From Pseudomonas sp. RIT-PI-AD (GTDB lineage Bacteria; Pseudomonadota; Gammaproteobacteria; Pseudomonadales; Pseudomonadaceae), in the NCBI RefSeq assembly GCF_025642785.1, contig NZ_JANZKU010000015.1, positions 49,140 to 113,139 on the forward strand: a DNA stretch of 64,000 bases, in the 5' to 3' direction. The position numbers and the translations under genes are program-made. Within the stretch, counting starts at the first letter, position 1, and each line of letters opens with the position of its first letter. Shown piece by piece: positions 52,750 through 61,265 of this stretch. Under the pieces are notes generated by a model that was given only the letters and a program-made list of their open reading frames with translations, did no database searches and had not been told where the DNA came from.

Positions 52750-54336
52750 TTGAGCGATCTTCTCTCTCGCCGCCTGGCTGTCCTGGGCGAGCGCGCCAAC
52801 CTGTCGCTGCTCGGCCAGTGTCTGCACGGTATCGAACGCGAGTGCCTGCGCGTCGACCCCCAGGGCGAACTGGCGCTCACCGATCATCCGCGCGCGCTGG
52901 GCTCGGCCCTGACCCACCCGCAGATCACCACCGACTACTCCGAAGCCCTGGTGGAGTTCATCACGCCCACCCACGTCGACGCCGCGCAGACCCTCGACGA
53001 GCTGGAGAAGGTGCATCGCTACGCCTACAGCAAGCTCGACGGCGAGTACCTGTGGAGCCCGTCGATGCCGGGCCGGCTGCCGCCCGAGGAAGTGATCCCC
53101 ATCGCCCGCTACGGCGACTCCAACATCGGCCGGCTGAAGCACGTCTACCGGCGTGGCCTGGCGGTGCGCTACGGCAAGACCATGCAGTGCATCGCCGGCA
53201 TCCACTACAACTTCTCCCTGCCCGAGGCGGTGTGGCCGCTGCTGCAGGGCCTCGAAGGCGATACCCAGAGCCCGCGCGACTACCAGTCCGCGCGCTACAT
53301 CGCGATGATCCGCAATTTCCGCCGCTACAGCTGGCTGCTGATGTACCTGTTCGGCGCCGCGCCGGCGCTGGACGGCAACTTCCTGCGCGGCCGCCCGCAC
53401 CAGCTCGACAGCCTGGATGCCGACACCCTGTTCCTGCCCTGGGCCACCAGCCTGCGGATGAGCGACCTGGGCTACCAGAACAACGCCCAGGCCGGCCTGA
53501 CGCCCTGCTACAACAGCCTCGACAGCTACCTCGACAGCCTGCGCCAGGCAGTCTCCACGCCCTACCCGCCCTACGCGGCCATCGGCACCCAGCGCAACGG
53601 CGAGTGGGTGCAGTTGAACACCAACATCATCCAGATCGAAAACGAGTACTACTCGAGCATCCGCCCCAAGCGCGTCACCTACACCGGCGAACGTCCGCTG
53701 CAGGCGCTGCTCTCCCGCGGCGTGCAGTACGTGGAGGTCCGCTGCCTGGACATCGACCCCTACCTGCCGCTGGGCATCGACCTGGCCGAGGCGCGCTTCC
53801 TCGACGCCTTCCTGCTGTACTGCGCGTTGCAGGACAGCCCGCCGATGGCCGGCGACGAATGCCGCGCCAGCACCGACAATTTCCAGCGCGTGGTCAAGGA
53901 AGGCCGGCGTCCGGGGCTGCGCCTGCAACGGGGCGGGCAAGCGCTCGAACTGCATGCCTGGGCCGGCGAGTTGCTGGAGCGGATCGGCGCCCTGTCCGAG
54001 CTGCTCGACCAGGTGCAGGGCGGCGACAGTCACCGCAGCGCTCTGGCCGCCCAGTGGGCGAAGCTGGAGAACCCCGAGCTGACGCCGTCGGCCCGGGTGC
54101 TGGCGGACCTGCGCGCCAGTGGCGAGAGCTTCGTCCAGTTCGCCCTGCGCCAGAGCCGCGCCCACGCCGAGTACTTCCGCAGCAAGCCGATGAGCGCCGC
54201 GGAACAGGCGCACTTCGACGCCATGGCGAGCCAATCGCTGACCGAGCAGGCCGAACTGGAAGCCGCGTCGAGCGGCGACTTCGACACCTTCGTCGCCGCC
54301 TACCAGGCCAGCATCCTCGGCCTGCTCAGCGTCTGA
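52750..54336 (+). CDS. gshA: Glutamate-cysteine ligase
   Basis: A 528-residue GshA joining glutamate and cysteine, the first step of glutathione synthesis. [20 protein letters not shown] (residues 21-40) is the ATP/glutamate-binding N-terminus. Further conserved segments are [32 protein letters not shown], and [19 protein letters not shown]. The start is TTG 52750 ([18 protein letters not shown]) behind AAGGA; an upstream ATG at 52717 would add 11 residues not found in the family. Gene length matches the gammaproteobacterial form. Confidence 0.96.
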   Translation: MSDLLSRRLAVLGERANLSLLGQCLHGIERECLRVDPQGELALTDHPRALGSALTHPQITTDYSEALVEFITPTHVDAAQTLDELEKVHRYAYSKLDGEYLWSPSMPGRLPPEEVIPIARYGDSNIGRLKHVYRRGLAVRYGKTMQCIAGIHYNFSLPEAVWPLLQGLEGDTQSPRDYQSARYIAMIRNFRRYSWLLMYLFGAAPALDGNFLRGRPHQLDSLDADTLFLPWATSLRMSDLGYQNNAQAGLTPCYNSLDSYLDSLRQAVSTPYPPYAAIGTQRNGEWVQLNTNIIQIENEYYSSIRPKRVTYTGERPLQALLSRGVQYVEVRCLDIDPYLPLGIDLAEARFLDAFLLYCALQDSPPMAGDECRASTDNFQRVVKEGRRPGLRLQRGGQALELHAWAGELLERIGALSELLDQVQGGDSHRSALAAQWAKLENPELTPSARVLADLRASGESFVQFALRQSRAHAEYFRSKPMSAAEQAHFDAMASQSLTEQAELEAASSGDFDTFVAAYQASILGLLSV

Positions 54337-54545
54337 TCGGCGGGCCGCCGCGGACGACGTCCGCGGCGGCCTCGTACGCCACGACCCTCCTCCGCGCTTC
54401 CGGTGCCCTTTCCTCGAAGGCTTCTCGCCCCCGGCGAGAGCGGTGTCACAAAAACGACAATCCATGCCCTCGGGCGACACGACAGCCCTGCCATGACGGA
54501 AAACCGACGGCTAGGATGGGGAAACCTTCGTTGCGAGTCGCGCTT

Positions 54546-54755
54546 ATGCCGTCACCGGCCGTCGTCACCGAGAATGATCGCCACTGGAGCCTGGAAACCC
54601 TGAACAAGGCGTACCAGCAGGGCTACATGGCCGGCCTCACCGGCCAGCCCGCCAGCCTGCAACCCTACCCCGCGGATGTCTTGGCGGCCGCCTGGGAGGC
54701 CGGTTGGGACGACGGCCAGGCACAGCAACAGGACAAGCTCCAGGCGGTGGGCTGA
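54546..54755 (+). CDS. RMF-like small protein
   Basis: A 69-residue protein with the ribosome modulation factor pattern: NKAYQQGYMAGLTGQPAS, then PYPADVLAAAWEAGWDDGQA (the G-x-x-x-G and AWxxGWxxG signature near residues 27-58). RMF dimerises and silences 70S ribosomes in stationary phase; the true rmf is basic and lacks the acidic N-terminus seen here, so this is a paralogue or relative. ATG 54546 is preferred; ATG 54516 would add ten residues (MGKPSLRVAL). It lies 209 bp past gshA and is convergent with the AhpD-like gene, ending 7 bp from its stop. Confidence 0.72.
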   Translation: MPSPAVVTENDRHWSLETLNKAYQQGYMAGLTGQPASLQPYPADVLAAAWEAGWDDGQAQQQDKLQAVG

Positions 54756-54762
54756 GCCCGCC

Positions 54763-55164
54763 TCAATCCGCGTCCCGCAGCGCGTCGTCCACCGGCACCC
54801 GGTAGCCATTGGCCAGACGATTGGTCTCGTTGGCCATCCCGATCACCGCCAGCAATTCGCCGAACATCGCCTCGTCCATGCCCACCTTGCGCGCCGCGGC
54901 GCCATGGGAGGCCATGCAGTATTCGCAGTTGTTGGTGACGCTCACCGCCAGGTAGATCAGCTCTTTGGTCAGCGGATCCAGGGCGCCCGGCGCCATCACC
55001 TCCTTGATGCTGCTCCAGGTGCGCCGCAGGGTTTGCGGATGTCGCGCCAGGGCCTTCCAGAAATTGTTCACCTGTTCCACCTGGCGCGTCGCCATGATGT
55101 CGTCGAACACCTCGCGAACCTCCTGGCTGGCATTTGCATATTCGATCAAGTGCTTAGACGACAT
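54763..55164 (-). CDS. Carboxymuconolactone decarboxylase/AhpD-family protein
   Basis: A 133-residue all-helical protein of the CMD/AhpD family. The redox motif is ELIYLAVSVTNNCEYCMASH, giving CxxC followed by a histidine three residues later (about residues 83-89), as in peroxidase-related members. The N-terminus MSSKHLIEYANASQEVREVF is typical of the YciW/PA0269-like subgroup. Cytoplasmic alkylhydroperoxidase or reductant activity is likely. It diverges from the cyclase gene, sharing a 75-bp intergenic region. Confidence 0.87.
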   Translation of the reverse strand: MSSKHLIEYANASQEVREVFDDIMATRQVEQVNNFWKALARHPQTLRRTWSSIKEVMAPGALDPLTKELIYLAVSVTNNCEYCMASHGAAARKVGMDEAMFGELLAVIGMANETNRLANGYRVPVDDALRDAD

Positions 55165-55239
55165 GACATTCCTCCATTTATGTTCTGAGTGGCTCGGCGC
55201 CGACCGGCGCGACCGCCTTCCATCATGGGGAAAACGCAG

Positions 55240-56046
55240 ATGCAGTACCATCGTTTGAGCCAAGCCCTGCTCGCCGCCGTGGCCAGCCTCCCGCTCCTGG
55301 CGAACGCCGCGCAACCCGGCCTGTGGGACACCTACGCCAGCCTGAAGACGCACACCTGGGTCGACCTGACCCACACCTACGACGAGCAAGTCCCCCACTG
55401 GAAGGGTTTCGAGGACGCCCAGCGCAAGACGCTCTACACCATCGACAAGGACGGCTTCCAGGTCGAGCTGTACAGCCACGTCGGGCAGTGGGGCACCCAC
55501 GTCGACCCGCCGGTGCACTTCCACAAAGGGCTGCGCAGCATCGAGCAGCTCGACGTGAAGGAACAGCTGCTGCCCCTGGTGGTGCTGGATATCCATGCCC
55601 AAGTGGAAAAGAACCCGGACTACGTGATCAGTCTGGCCGACGTCAAAGCCTGGGAAGCCCGGCACGGCGCGGTGCCCGAGGGCGCGTTCGTGGCGCTGCG
55701 CAGCGACTGGTCGAAGCGCTGGCCGGACCAGGCGAAGATCCAGAACGCCGACGACAAGGGCGTGGCCCACTACCCCGGCTGGAGCAAGGAAGCCCTGGTC
55801 TACCTCTACGAGACCCGCAAGATCACCGCCTCGGGCCACGAAACCACCGACACCGACCCGGGCATCGCCACCAGCCGCGACGACTACTCCCTGGAGTCCT
55901 ACGTGCTCGGCACCGACCACTACCAGATCGAGCTCCTGGCCAACCTCGACCAGGTACCCGAAGCCGGCGCCCTGGCCGTGGTGAGCTTCCCGAAAATCGC
56001 CCGCGGCACCGGGTTCCCGGCGCGGGTCTTCGCCATCCTGCCCTAG
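55240..56046 (+). CDS. Exported cyclase-family hydrolase
   Basis: A 268-residue member of the cyclase family (kynurenine formamidase KynB / isatin hydrolase fold). The signal peptide is residues 1-20 (MQYHRLSQALLAAVASLPLL, then ANAAQ). The manganese/zinc-binding signature is GQWGTHVDPPVHFHKG near residue 85 (HxGTHxDxPxH-like, here starting GQWGTH). GAFVALRSDWSKRW and ITASGHETTDTDPG are conserved segments. ATG 55240 is chosen because GGGGA precedes it and it leaves a clean signal peptide. A periplasmic amide or lactone hydrolase is the inference; KynB itself is cytoplasmic, so the substrate probably differs. It diverges from the AhpD-like gene. Confidence 0.85.
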   Translation: MQYHRLSQALLAAVASLPLLANAAQPGLWDTYASLKTHTWVDLTHTYDEQVPHWKGFEDAQRKTLYTIDKDGFQVELYSHVGQWGTHVDPPVHFHKGLRSIEQLDVKEQLLPLVVLDIHAQVEKNPDYVISLADVKAWEARHGAVPEGAFVALRSDWSKRWPDQAKIQNADDKGVAHYPGWSKEALVYLYETRKITASGHETTDTDPGIATSRDDYSLESYVLGTDHYQIELLANLDQVPEAGALAVVSFPKIARGTGFPARVFAILP

Positions 56047-56119
56047 GGCTGGACGCACCGTTCTAGAGGCGTCGAAGAAGCCGGACAACCGCGGGCGCCC
56101 ATCGGGACGCCCGTGGCCT

Positions 56120-57418
56120 TCACAGGGCCTTTTCGAAGATCTGCGAGTTGCGCTGGAAGTTGTAGAGGGACGCGCGGGCGGCGGGCAGGCGTTCGACGCC
56201 GCTGGGCTGGAAGCCACGTTCGCGGAACCAGTGGGCGGTGCGGGTGGTGAGCACGAACAGGGTTTTCAGGCCGAGGGCCCGGGCGCGCTCCTCGATGCGT
56301 TCGAGCAATTCGTCGCCGCGCCCGCCGTGGCGGTAGTCCGGGTTGACCGCCAGGCAGGCCAGCTCGCCGCAATCCGAATCGGCGATGGGGTAGAGCGCGG
56401 CGCAGGCGATGATCAGGCCGTCGCGCTCGACGATGCTGAACTGGCCGATCTCCCGCTCCAGCACATCCCGCGAACGGCGCACCAGGATGCCTTGTTCCTC
56501 CAGCGGGCTGATCAGGTCGATCAAGCCGCCGACGTCCTCGATGCTCGCCTCGCGCAGTTGCTCGAACTGCTCCTGGTCCACCAGGGTGCCGCCGCCGTCG
56601 CGGGTGAACAGTTCGGTGAGCAGCGACCCATCCTCGGCGAAGCTGACCATGTGGCTGCGCTTGACCCCGGCGCGGCAGGCCTGGGCCGCGGCGTCGAGCA
56701 GTTCCGCCTGGTACTGCCCGCCGAGCCGGGCCAGGTGCGCCGGCACCTGCTGCGGGCGCAGTTCGCGCACCAGCTTGCCGTTGGCGTCCAGCAGGCCGCG
56801 CTCGCCGCCGAAGAGGATCAGTTTGTCGGCGCCCAGGTCGATGGCCGCGCGGGTGGCGACGTCTTCGCAGGCGAGGTTGAAGATTTCCCCGGTGGGCGAA
56901 TAGCCCAGGGGCGAGAGCAGCACGATGGAGCGCTCGTCCAGCAGCCGGCCGACGCCCTTGCGGTCGATCCGCCGCACCTCGCCGGTGTGGTGGTAGTCGA
57001 TGCCGTCGAGCACGCCGATCGGCCGCGCGGTGACGAAGTTGCCGCCGGACACCCGCAACCGCGAGCCCTGCATCGGCGAGGCGGCCATGTCCATCGACAG
57101 GCGCGCCTCGATGGCGATGCGCAATTGCCCGACCGCGTCGATGACGCACTCCAGGGTCGGGGTGTCGGTGATCCGCAGGTCGCGGTGGAACCGCGGGGTC
57201 AGCCCGCGGGCGGCCAGGCGCGCCTCGATCTGCGGGCGCGAGCCGTGGACCAGCACCAGGCGCACGCCGAGGCTGTGCAGCAGCACCAGATCGTGGACGA
57301 TGTTGCCGAAGTTCGGGTGGGCGACGCCCTCCCCGGGAAGCATCACCACGAAGGTGCAGTCGCGGTGGGCGTTGATGTAGGGCGTTGCGTGGCGTAGCCA
57401 GTTGACGTAGTCGTGCAT
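56120..57418 (-). CDS. argA: N-acetylglutamate synthase
   Basis: A 432-residue two-domain enzyme that acetylates glutamate with acetyl-CoA to start arginine biosynthesis. The N-terminal amino-acid-kinase-like regulatory domain includes LVLVHGSRPQIEARLAARGL near residue 55 and VSGGNFVTARPIGVLDGIDY. The C-terminal GNAT domain carries ELACLAVNPDYRHGGRGDEL near residue 365. Inhibition by arginine is known for the family. The start at 57418 (MHDYVNWLRH) matches the family; the longer frame overlaps argE upstream sequence. argE lies 197 bp upstream on the same strand. Confidence 0.96.
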   Translation of the reverse strand: MHDYVNWLRHATPYINAHRDCTFVVMLPGEGVAHPNFGNIVHDLVLLHSLGVRLVLVHGSRPQIEARLAARGLTPRFHRDLRITDTPTLECVIDAVGQLRIAIEARLSMDMAASPMQGSRLRVSGGNFVTARPIGVLDGIDYHHTGEVRRIDRKGVGRLLDERSIVLLSPLGYSPTGEIFNLACEDVATRAAIDLGADKLILFGGERGLLDANGKLVRELRPQQVPAHLARLGGQYQAELLDAAAQACRAGVKRSHMVSFAEDGSLLTELFTRDGGGTLVDQEQFEQLREASIEDVGGLIDLISPLEEQGILVRRSRDVLEREIGQFSIVERDGLIIACAALYPIADSDCGELACLAVNPDYRHGGRGDELLERIEERARALGLKTLFVLTTRTAHWFRERGFQPSGVERLPAARASLYNFQRNSQIFEKAL

Positions 57419-57615
57419 GGTTCCGAGAGCCTGTCGAACGGTGGCGAGGGGGCGGATCAGGACCGCCGCTCCCGGTGCGGAAGCGGGACGGCCGCAGGGG
57501 GCGGCGCGTTCATCGTCGTCGCAGGGACATCTACGGAAACTCCTCGGGTCGGTCGGTACGGCGGACGTGCCCGCGAGGCGGGCTTTCAGAACGGACGAAC
57601 GAAGTCGCGACGGCT

Positions 57616-58770
57616 TCAGCCCGTCCACGGCTCCAGGCAGTAATGTTCGATCAATCGGCGCAGCAGGCGCACGCTCGGCTCGATGCGCGCCAACTCCAGG
57701 TGCTCGTCGGGCTGATGGGCGCAGGCGATGTCGCCGGGGCCGAGCACCAGCGTCTCGCAACCGAGTTGCTGAAGATACGGCGCTTCGGTGCCGAAGGCCA
57801 CCGCTTCCGCGCGGTGCCCGGTAAGGCGCTCGGCGAGCCGCACCAGCTCGCAATCGGCGCTCTGCTCGAAGGGCGGCAGGCTGGCGAACAGCGGGTTGTA
57901 GTCGATGCGCACGCGATGCCGCTCGGCCACCGGCCGCAGCTTGTCGCGAATCGCCGCGCGCAGGGGTTCCGGGTCCATGCCCGGCAGCGGGCGCAGGTCG
58001 AACTCCAGGGCGCATTGGCCACAGATGCGGTTGGGGTTGTCGCCGCCGTGGATGCAGCCGAGGTTGAGGGTCGGCTGCGGCACGCCGAATTGCGGATTGC
58101 GGTAGTCGCGTTGCCATTGCGCGCGCAGGGCCAGCAGCTCGCCGATGGCGTCGTGCATGGCCTCCATGGCGCTGTGGCCGAGGGACGGGTCGGAGGAATG
58201 CCCGCTCTGGCCGAGGATGTCGATGCGCTCCATCATCACCCCCTTGTGCAGGCGCACCGGGCGCAACCCGGTGGGTTCGCCGATCACCGCGGCGCGCCCC
58301 AGCGGCCGCCCGGCTTGCGCCAGGGCGCGGGCGCCGGCCATCGAGCTCTCCTCGTCGCAAGTGGCGAGGATCAGCAGCGGCTGGCGGAAAGGCCGGTCGA
58401 GCAGTTCGCCCACCGCCTCGATGACCAGGGCGAAGAAGCCCTTCATGTCGCAACTGCCGAGCCCGTACCAGCGCCCGTCGGCCTCGCGCAGGCGCAATGG
58501 ATCGCTGCGCCACAGCGCGTCGTCGAAGGGCACGGTGTCGGTATGCCCGGCCAGCACCAGGCCGCCGGGGCCCTGCCCGTAGGTGGCGATCAGGTTGCTC
58601 TTGCCGGGCGCCACGGCCTGGATTTCGCAGCGGAAACCCAGTTCGTCGAGCCAGCCGGCCAGCAGGTCGATCACCGGCCGGTTGCTCTGGTCCAGGTCGG
58701 GCTGGGTACAGCTCACCGAAGGCGCGGCGATCAGCGCGGCGAAGCGGTCTTTGAGGGTGGGCAACGGCAT
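57616..58770 (-). CDS. argE: Acetylornithine deacetylase
   Basis: A 384-residue M20-family metallohydrolase that removes the acetyl group from N-acetylornithine. LVLAGHTDTVPFDD holds the first metal histidine and bridging Asp pair (about residues 74-87). LATCDEESSMAGARAL has the catalytic glutamate and metal ligands. GEPTGLRPV and FGTEAPYLQQLG complete the site. The start at 58770 (MPLPTLKDRF) follows GGAGGAAACGACG. It is upstream of argA on the same strand. Pseudomonads mostly use the cyclic argJ route, so argE here is an alternative or salvage enzyme. Confidence 0.93.
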   Translation of the reverse strand: MPLPTLKDRFAALIAAPSVSCTQPDLDQSNRPVIDLLAGWLDELGFRCEIQAVAPGKSNLIATYGQGPGGLVLAGHTDTVPFDDALWRSDPLRLREADGRWYGLGSCDMKGFFALVIEAVGELLDRPFRQPLLILATCDEESSMAGARALAQAGRPLGRAAVIGEPTGLRPVRLHKGVMMERIDILGQSGHSSDPSLGHSAMEAMHDAIGELLALRAQWQRDYRNPQFGVPQPTLNLGCIHGGDNPNRICGQCALEFDLRPLPGMDPEPLRAAIRDKLRPVAERHRVRIDYNPLFASLPPFEQSADCELVRLAERLTGHRAEAVAFGTEAPYLQQLGCETLVLGPGDIACAHQPDEHLELARIEPSVRLLRRLIEHYCLEPWTG

Positions 58771-58920
58771 CGTCGTTTCCTCCGGGGACAAGGCGGCATC
58801 ATGGGGCACCGGGCGCGGCGAGGGAACCGCGCCCGGCCCGGCGGGGCCGAACCCTGGCCGCCGCCCGGCATGGCCGGCAAACCTGTATAGTCACGCGGTT
58901 CTTTTCGACCCCAAACGATC

Positions 58921-59499
58921 ATGACGTTCGCACAACTCAAACGCTATTGGCACATCGAGCTCATCGGCGGCGAGCACAAGCGCTTCACCTGGAAACGCCT
59001 GTGGCGCAAGTACCGCCAGCGCGCGCGCTACCGCTACCTGTTCTGGTACCGCCTCTCGCTCTTCCTGTTCGCCCGCGGCGGCTTCTGGCGCAGCCGCGCA
59101 CGCCGCCTCAACGACCGCCTGGGCGAACGCTACGGCATCGAGATCCCGCTGGAAGCGCAGATCGGCGAAGGGCTGTTCATTCCCCACCCGGTGGGCATCG
59201 TGATCACCCGCAAAGCGATCATCGGGCGGAATTTCAGCGTGTTCCAGAACACCACCATCGGTCAGAAACACGACGACAGCGGCCCCATCGTCATCGGCGA
59301 CAACGTTTCCGTCGGCGCCAACAGCTGCATCATCGGCGACAATCTGCGCATCGGCGACGACGTCGCCATCGCCGCCGCGTCCTTCGTCAACAAAGACATC
59401 CCGGCCGGGCACATCCATATCTCACGGCATGTCTCTACCCTGGTGGAAAACACCCGGGGGCATCCGCCGATCAGCACGCGCAACCAACGTCAGTCCTAG
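58921..59499 (+). CDS. Hexapeptide acetyltransferase, serine acetyltransferase-like
   Basis: A 192-residue left-handed beta-helix acyltransferase. The N-terminal basic helix (MTFAQLKRYWHIELIGGEHK) is followed by hexapeptide repeats: IGEGLFIPHPVGIVITRKAI, IIGRNFSVFQNTTIGQKHDD and VIGDNVSVGANSCIIGDNLR. These match CysE-like and colanic-acid-type transferases. It is much shorter than CysE (about 270 residues) and lacks the long N-terminal helical domain, so serine acetyltransferase activity is doubtful; sugar or lipid-carrier acetylation is as likely. It diverges from argE and precedes the CYTH-CHAD gene by 83 bp. Confidence 0.82.
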   Translation: MTFAQLKRYWHIELIGGEHKRFTWKRLWRKYRQRARYRYLFWYRLSLFLFARGGFWRSRARRLNDRLGERYGIEIPLEAQIGEGLFIPHPVGIVITRKAIIGRNFSVFQNTTIGQKHDDSGPIVIGDNVSVGANSCIIGDNLRIGDDVAIAAASFVNKDIPAGHIHISRHVSTLVENTRGHPPISTRNQRQS

Positions 59500-59582
59500 G
59501 TTCCGCGGGAAGTCCGCGTGACGCGGCTTCCACTGCCGGACCCCAGCCACCCATTCGCCTGCCAACAGAGGCGCAGCAGCCC

Positions 59583-60944
59583 ATGCAGAAAGAAACCGAA
59601 ATCAAGTTGCGCGTCAGCCGCGAAACCCTCGACGCCCTGCGCGACCACCCGGCGCTGAAGAAGCGCAACAAATCCGGCTGGCAGACCCACGCGCTGTTCA
59701 ACCGCTATTTCGACACCCCCGCGCGGGACCTGGCCAAGGCCAGGGTCGCGCTGCGCCTGCGCCGCGACGGCGAGCAGTTCATCCAGACATTGAAGAGCCG
59801 CGGCCAGAGCGTGGCCGGGCTGTCCGAACGCAACGAGTGGGACTGGTACCTGGACAGCGACGGCCTGGACTTCGACAAGCTCACCGACGACTGCTGGCCG
59901 GCCAGCCTCGCCGACCTGGACAAGTCCAGCCTGCAGCCGATCTTCACCACCGACTTCGTCCGCCAGCGCGCCGACATCGCCTGGGGCCGCGGCAAGGCCA
60001 AGGTGATGATCGAAGCGGCCCTGGACCTGGGCAAGGTGGTGGTCGAAGGCCGCGAGGAAGAAATCTGCGAGCTGGAGCTGGAGTTGCGCCAGGGCGAGCC
60101 CGACGCGCTGCTGGAACTGGCCGCGGAGCTGGCCGCCGACCTGCCGCTGATGCCCTGCGACATCAGCAAGGCCGAGCGCGGCTACCGGCTGTTCGACGCC
60201 GACAGCTATGCCCTGGCCTTGCCGCTGCCGCAGGTGGACCCGGCGCACAGCCTCGACGCGGTCTTCGCCGCCCTCGCCTGGCAGTTGCTCGGCAGCAGCC
60301 AGCGGCTCGCCGAACAGTACCGCTTCAACGGCCACTGGAAGTTGCTGGAAGACTGGCTGCGCCAACTGATCGACCTGCGCGCCCTGCTCGGCAGCCTCGG
60401 CCAGGCCGCGCCCCGCGCCAGCAGCCGCGGGCTGCGGGAAACCCTGGATGCGCTGCTGGCCGACTGGCGGCCGCGCCTGCGCGCCGGCCAGGACGACGAA
60501 CGGGTGCGCCAGCAGGCGCCGAAGGATTTCGCCGAGGAATTGCAGGGCACCCGCTGGGGCCGTTTCTCCCTGGACGCCTCGCGCTGGCTGCTGAACCGCG
60601 GCTGGTGCGTCGGCCGCACCCCGCGCGGCGAACGCCAGGGCAGCGCGCCCCTCGGCAAATGGTTGCCCCGGCAACTGGCCGAGGAGGCCGCCGAGCTGCC
60701 GCTCAAGCGCTACCAGCAGCAGCCGGAGGACCTCGCCGAGCAACTGCCGCGCCTCGAGCGCCTGCTGGTCTGGCTGCGCCTCGCGCGCGCCAGCCTCGAG
60801 CTGCCGGAAGCCGATCGTCTGTACGGCGAACTGAGCAAACTCGAGGCCCTGGCCAACCGTCCCCTGGACGAGCCGACCCTGGCCGCCCGGGTCGAGCAGG
60901 CGAAGGCCGTGATGACCTCGAAAGGCTGGAAAGCCCTGCGCTAG
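59583..60944 (+). CDS. CYTH-CHAD inorganic triphosphatase
   Basis: A 453-residue cytoplasmic enzyme. The N-terminal CYTH domain (about residues 1-205) starts MQKETEIKLRVSRETLDAL with the ExExK metal/phosphate motif, and includes RVALRLRRDGEQFIQTLKSR and EICELELELRQGEP. The C-terminal CHAD domain (about residues 225-440) is helical, rich in arginine and histidine-poor, with LPLKRYQQQPEDLAEQLPRL. The pair is the YgiF type that hydrolyses inorganic tripolyphosphate; CHAD can bind polyphosphate. The longer upstream frame is a shadow of the acetyltransferase. Confidence 0.9.
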   Translation: MQKETEIKLRVSRETLDALRDHPALKKRNKSGWQTHALFNRYFDTPARDLAKARVALRLRRDGEQFIQTLKSRGQSVAGLSERNEWDWYLDSDGLDFDKLTDDCWPASLADLDKSSLQPIFTTDFVRQRADIAWGRGKAKVMIEAALDLGKVVVEGREEEICELELELRQGEPDALLELAAELAADLPLMPCDISKAERGYRLFDADSYALALPLPQVDPAHSLDAVFAALAWQLLGSSQRLAEQYRFNGHWKLLEDWLRQLIDLRALLGSLGQAAPRASSRGLRETLDALLADWRPRLRAGQDDERVRQQAPKDFAEELQGTRWGRFSLDASRWLLNRGWCVGRTPRGERQGSAPLGKWLPRQLAEEAAELPLKRYQQQPEDLAEQLPRLERLLVWLRLARASLELPEADRLYGELSKLEALANRPLDEPTLAARVEQAKAVMTSKGWKALR

Positions 60945-61265
60945 GCACCGGCCACCGCGGACGCCGCCTCGCGGCGTCCGGGCCCTTCCCTCGCCTGGTC
61001 GCCCTCGGCGACGAACCGCTTTTCGTCGAGGACTCCCCGCCTCCCTGGGCCGCTTCGGCCCGACCGCCGAGGCGCGCGGGTGGTCTCGCGTCGCGCCGAT
61101 CCTCGATGCCTTCACTGAAACGGATTCCGCACCTCTGCCCGCGGGCCGCGGGCTAGAGCGGTCAGGCACGGGATTGCGCGCTTTTAAATGATAACTATTT
61201 GCATTACAGTCCGCCTCCCTTGAGCATTCCCTCCGCGTGCGGCGGAGACACAAAGGACTGATTGC
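60945..61265. other. Intergenic stretch with Fur box before TonB receptor
   Basis: This is 321 bp without a gene. The first part is GC-rich with no clear hairpin; the last 90 bp turn AT-richer and hold the receptor promoter and Fur-like operator. No RNA gene is recognisable. Confidence 0.6.
61186..61204 (+). promoter_or_regulatory. Fur box upstream of TonB receptor
   Basis: AAATGATAACTATTTGCAT matches the 19-bp Fur consensus (GATAATGATAATCATTATC) well, with the GATAA and TGCAT halves in opposed orientation. It ends 61 bp before the receptor start. It predicts iron-repressed expression of the gene. Confidence 0.75.
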
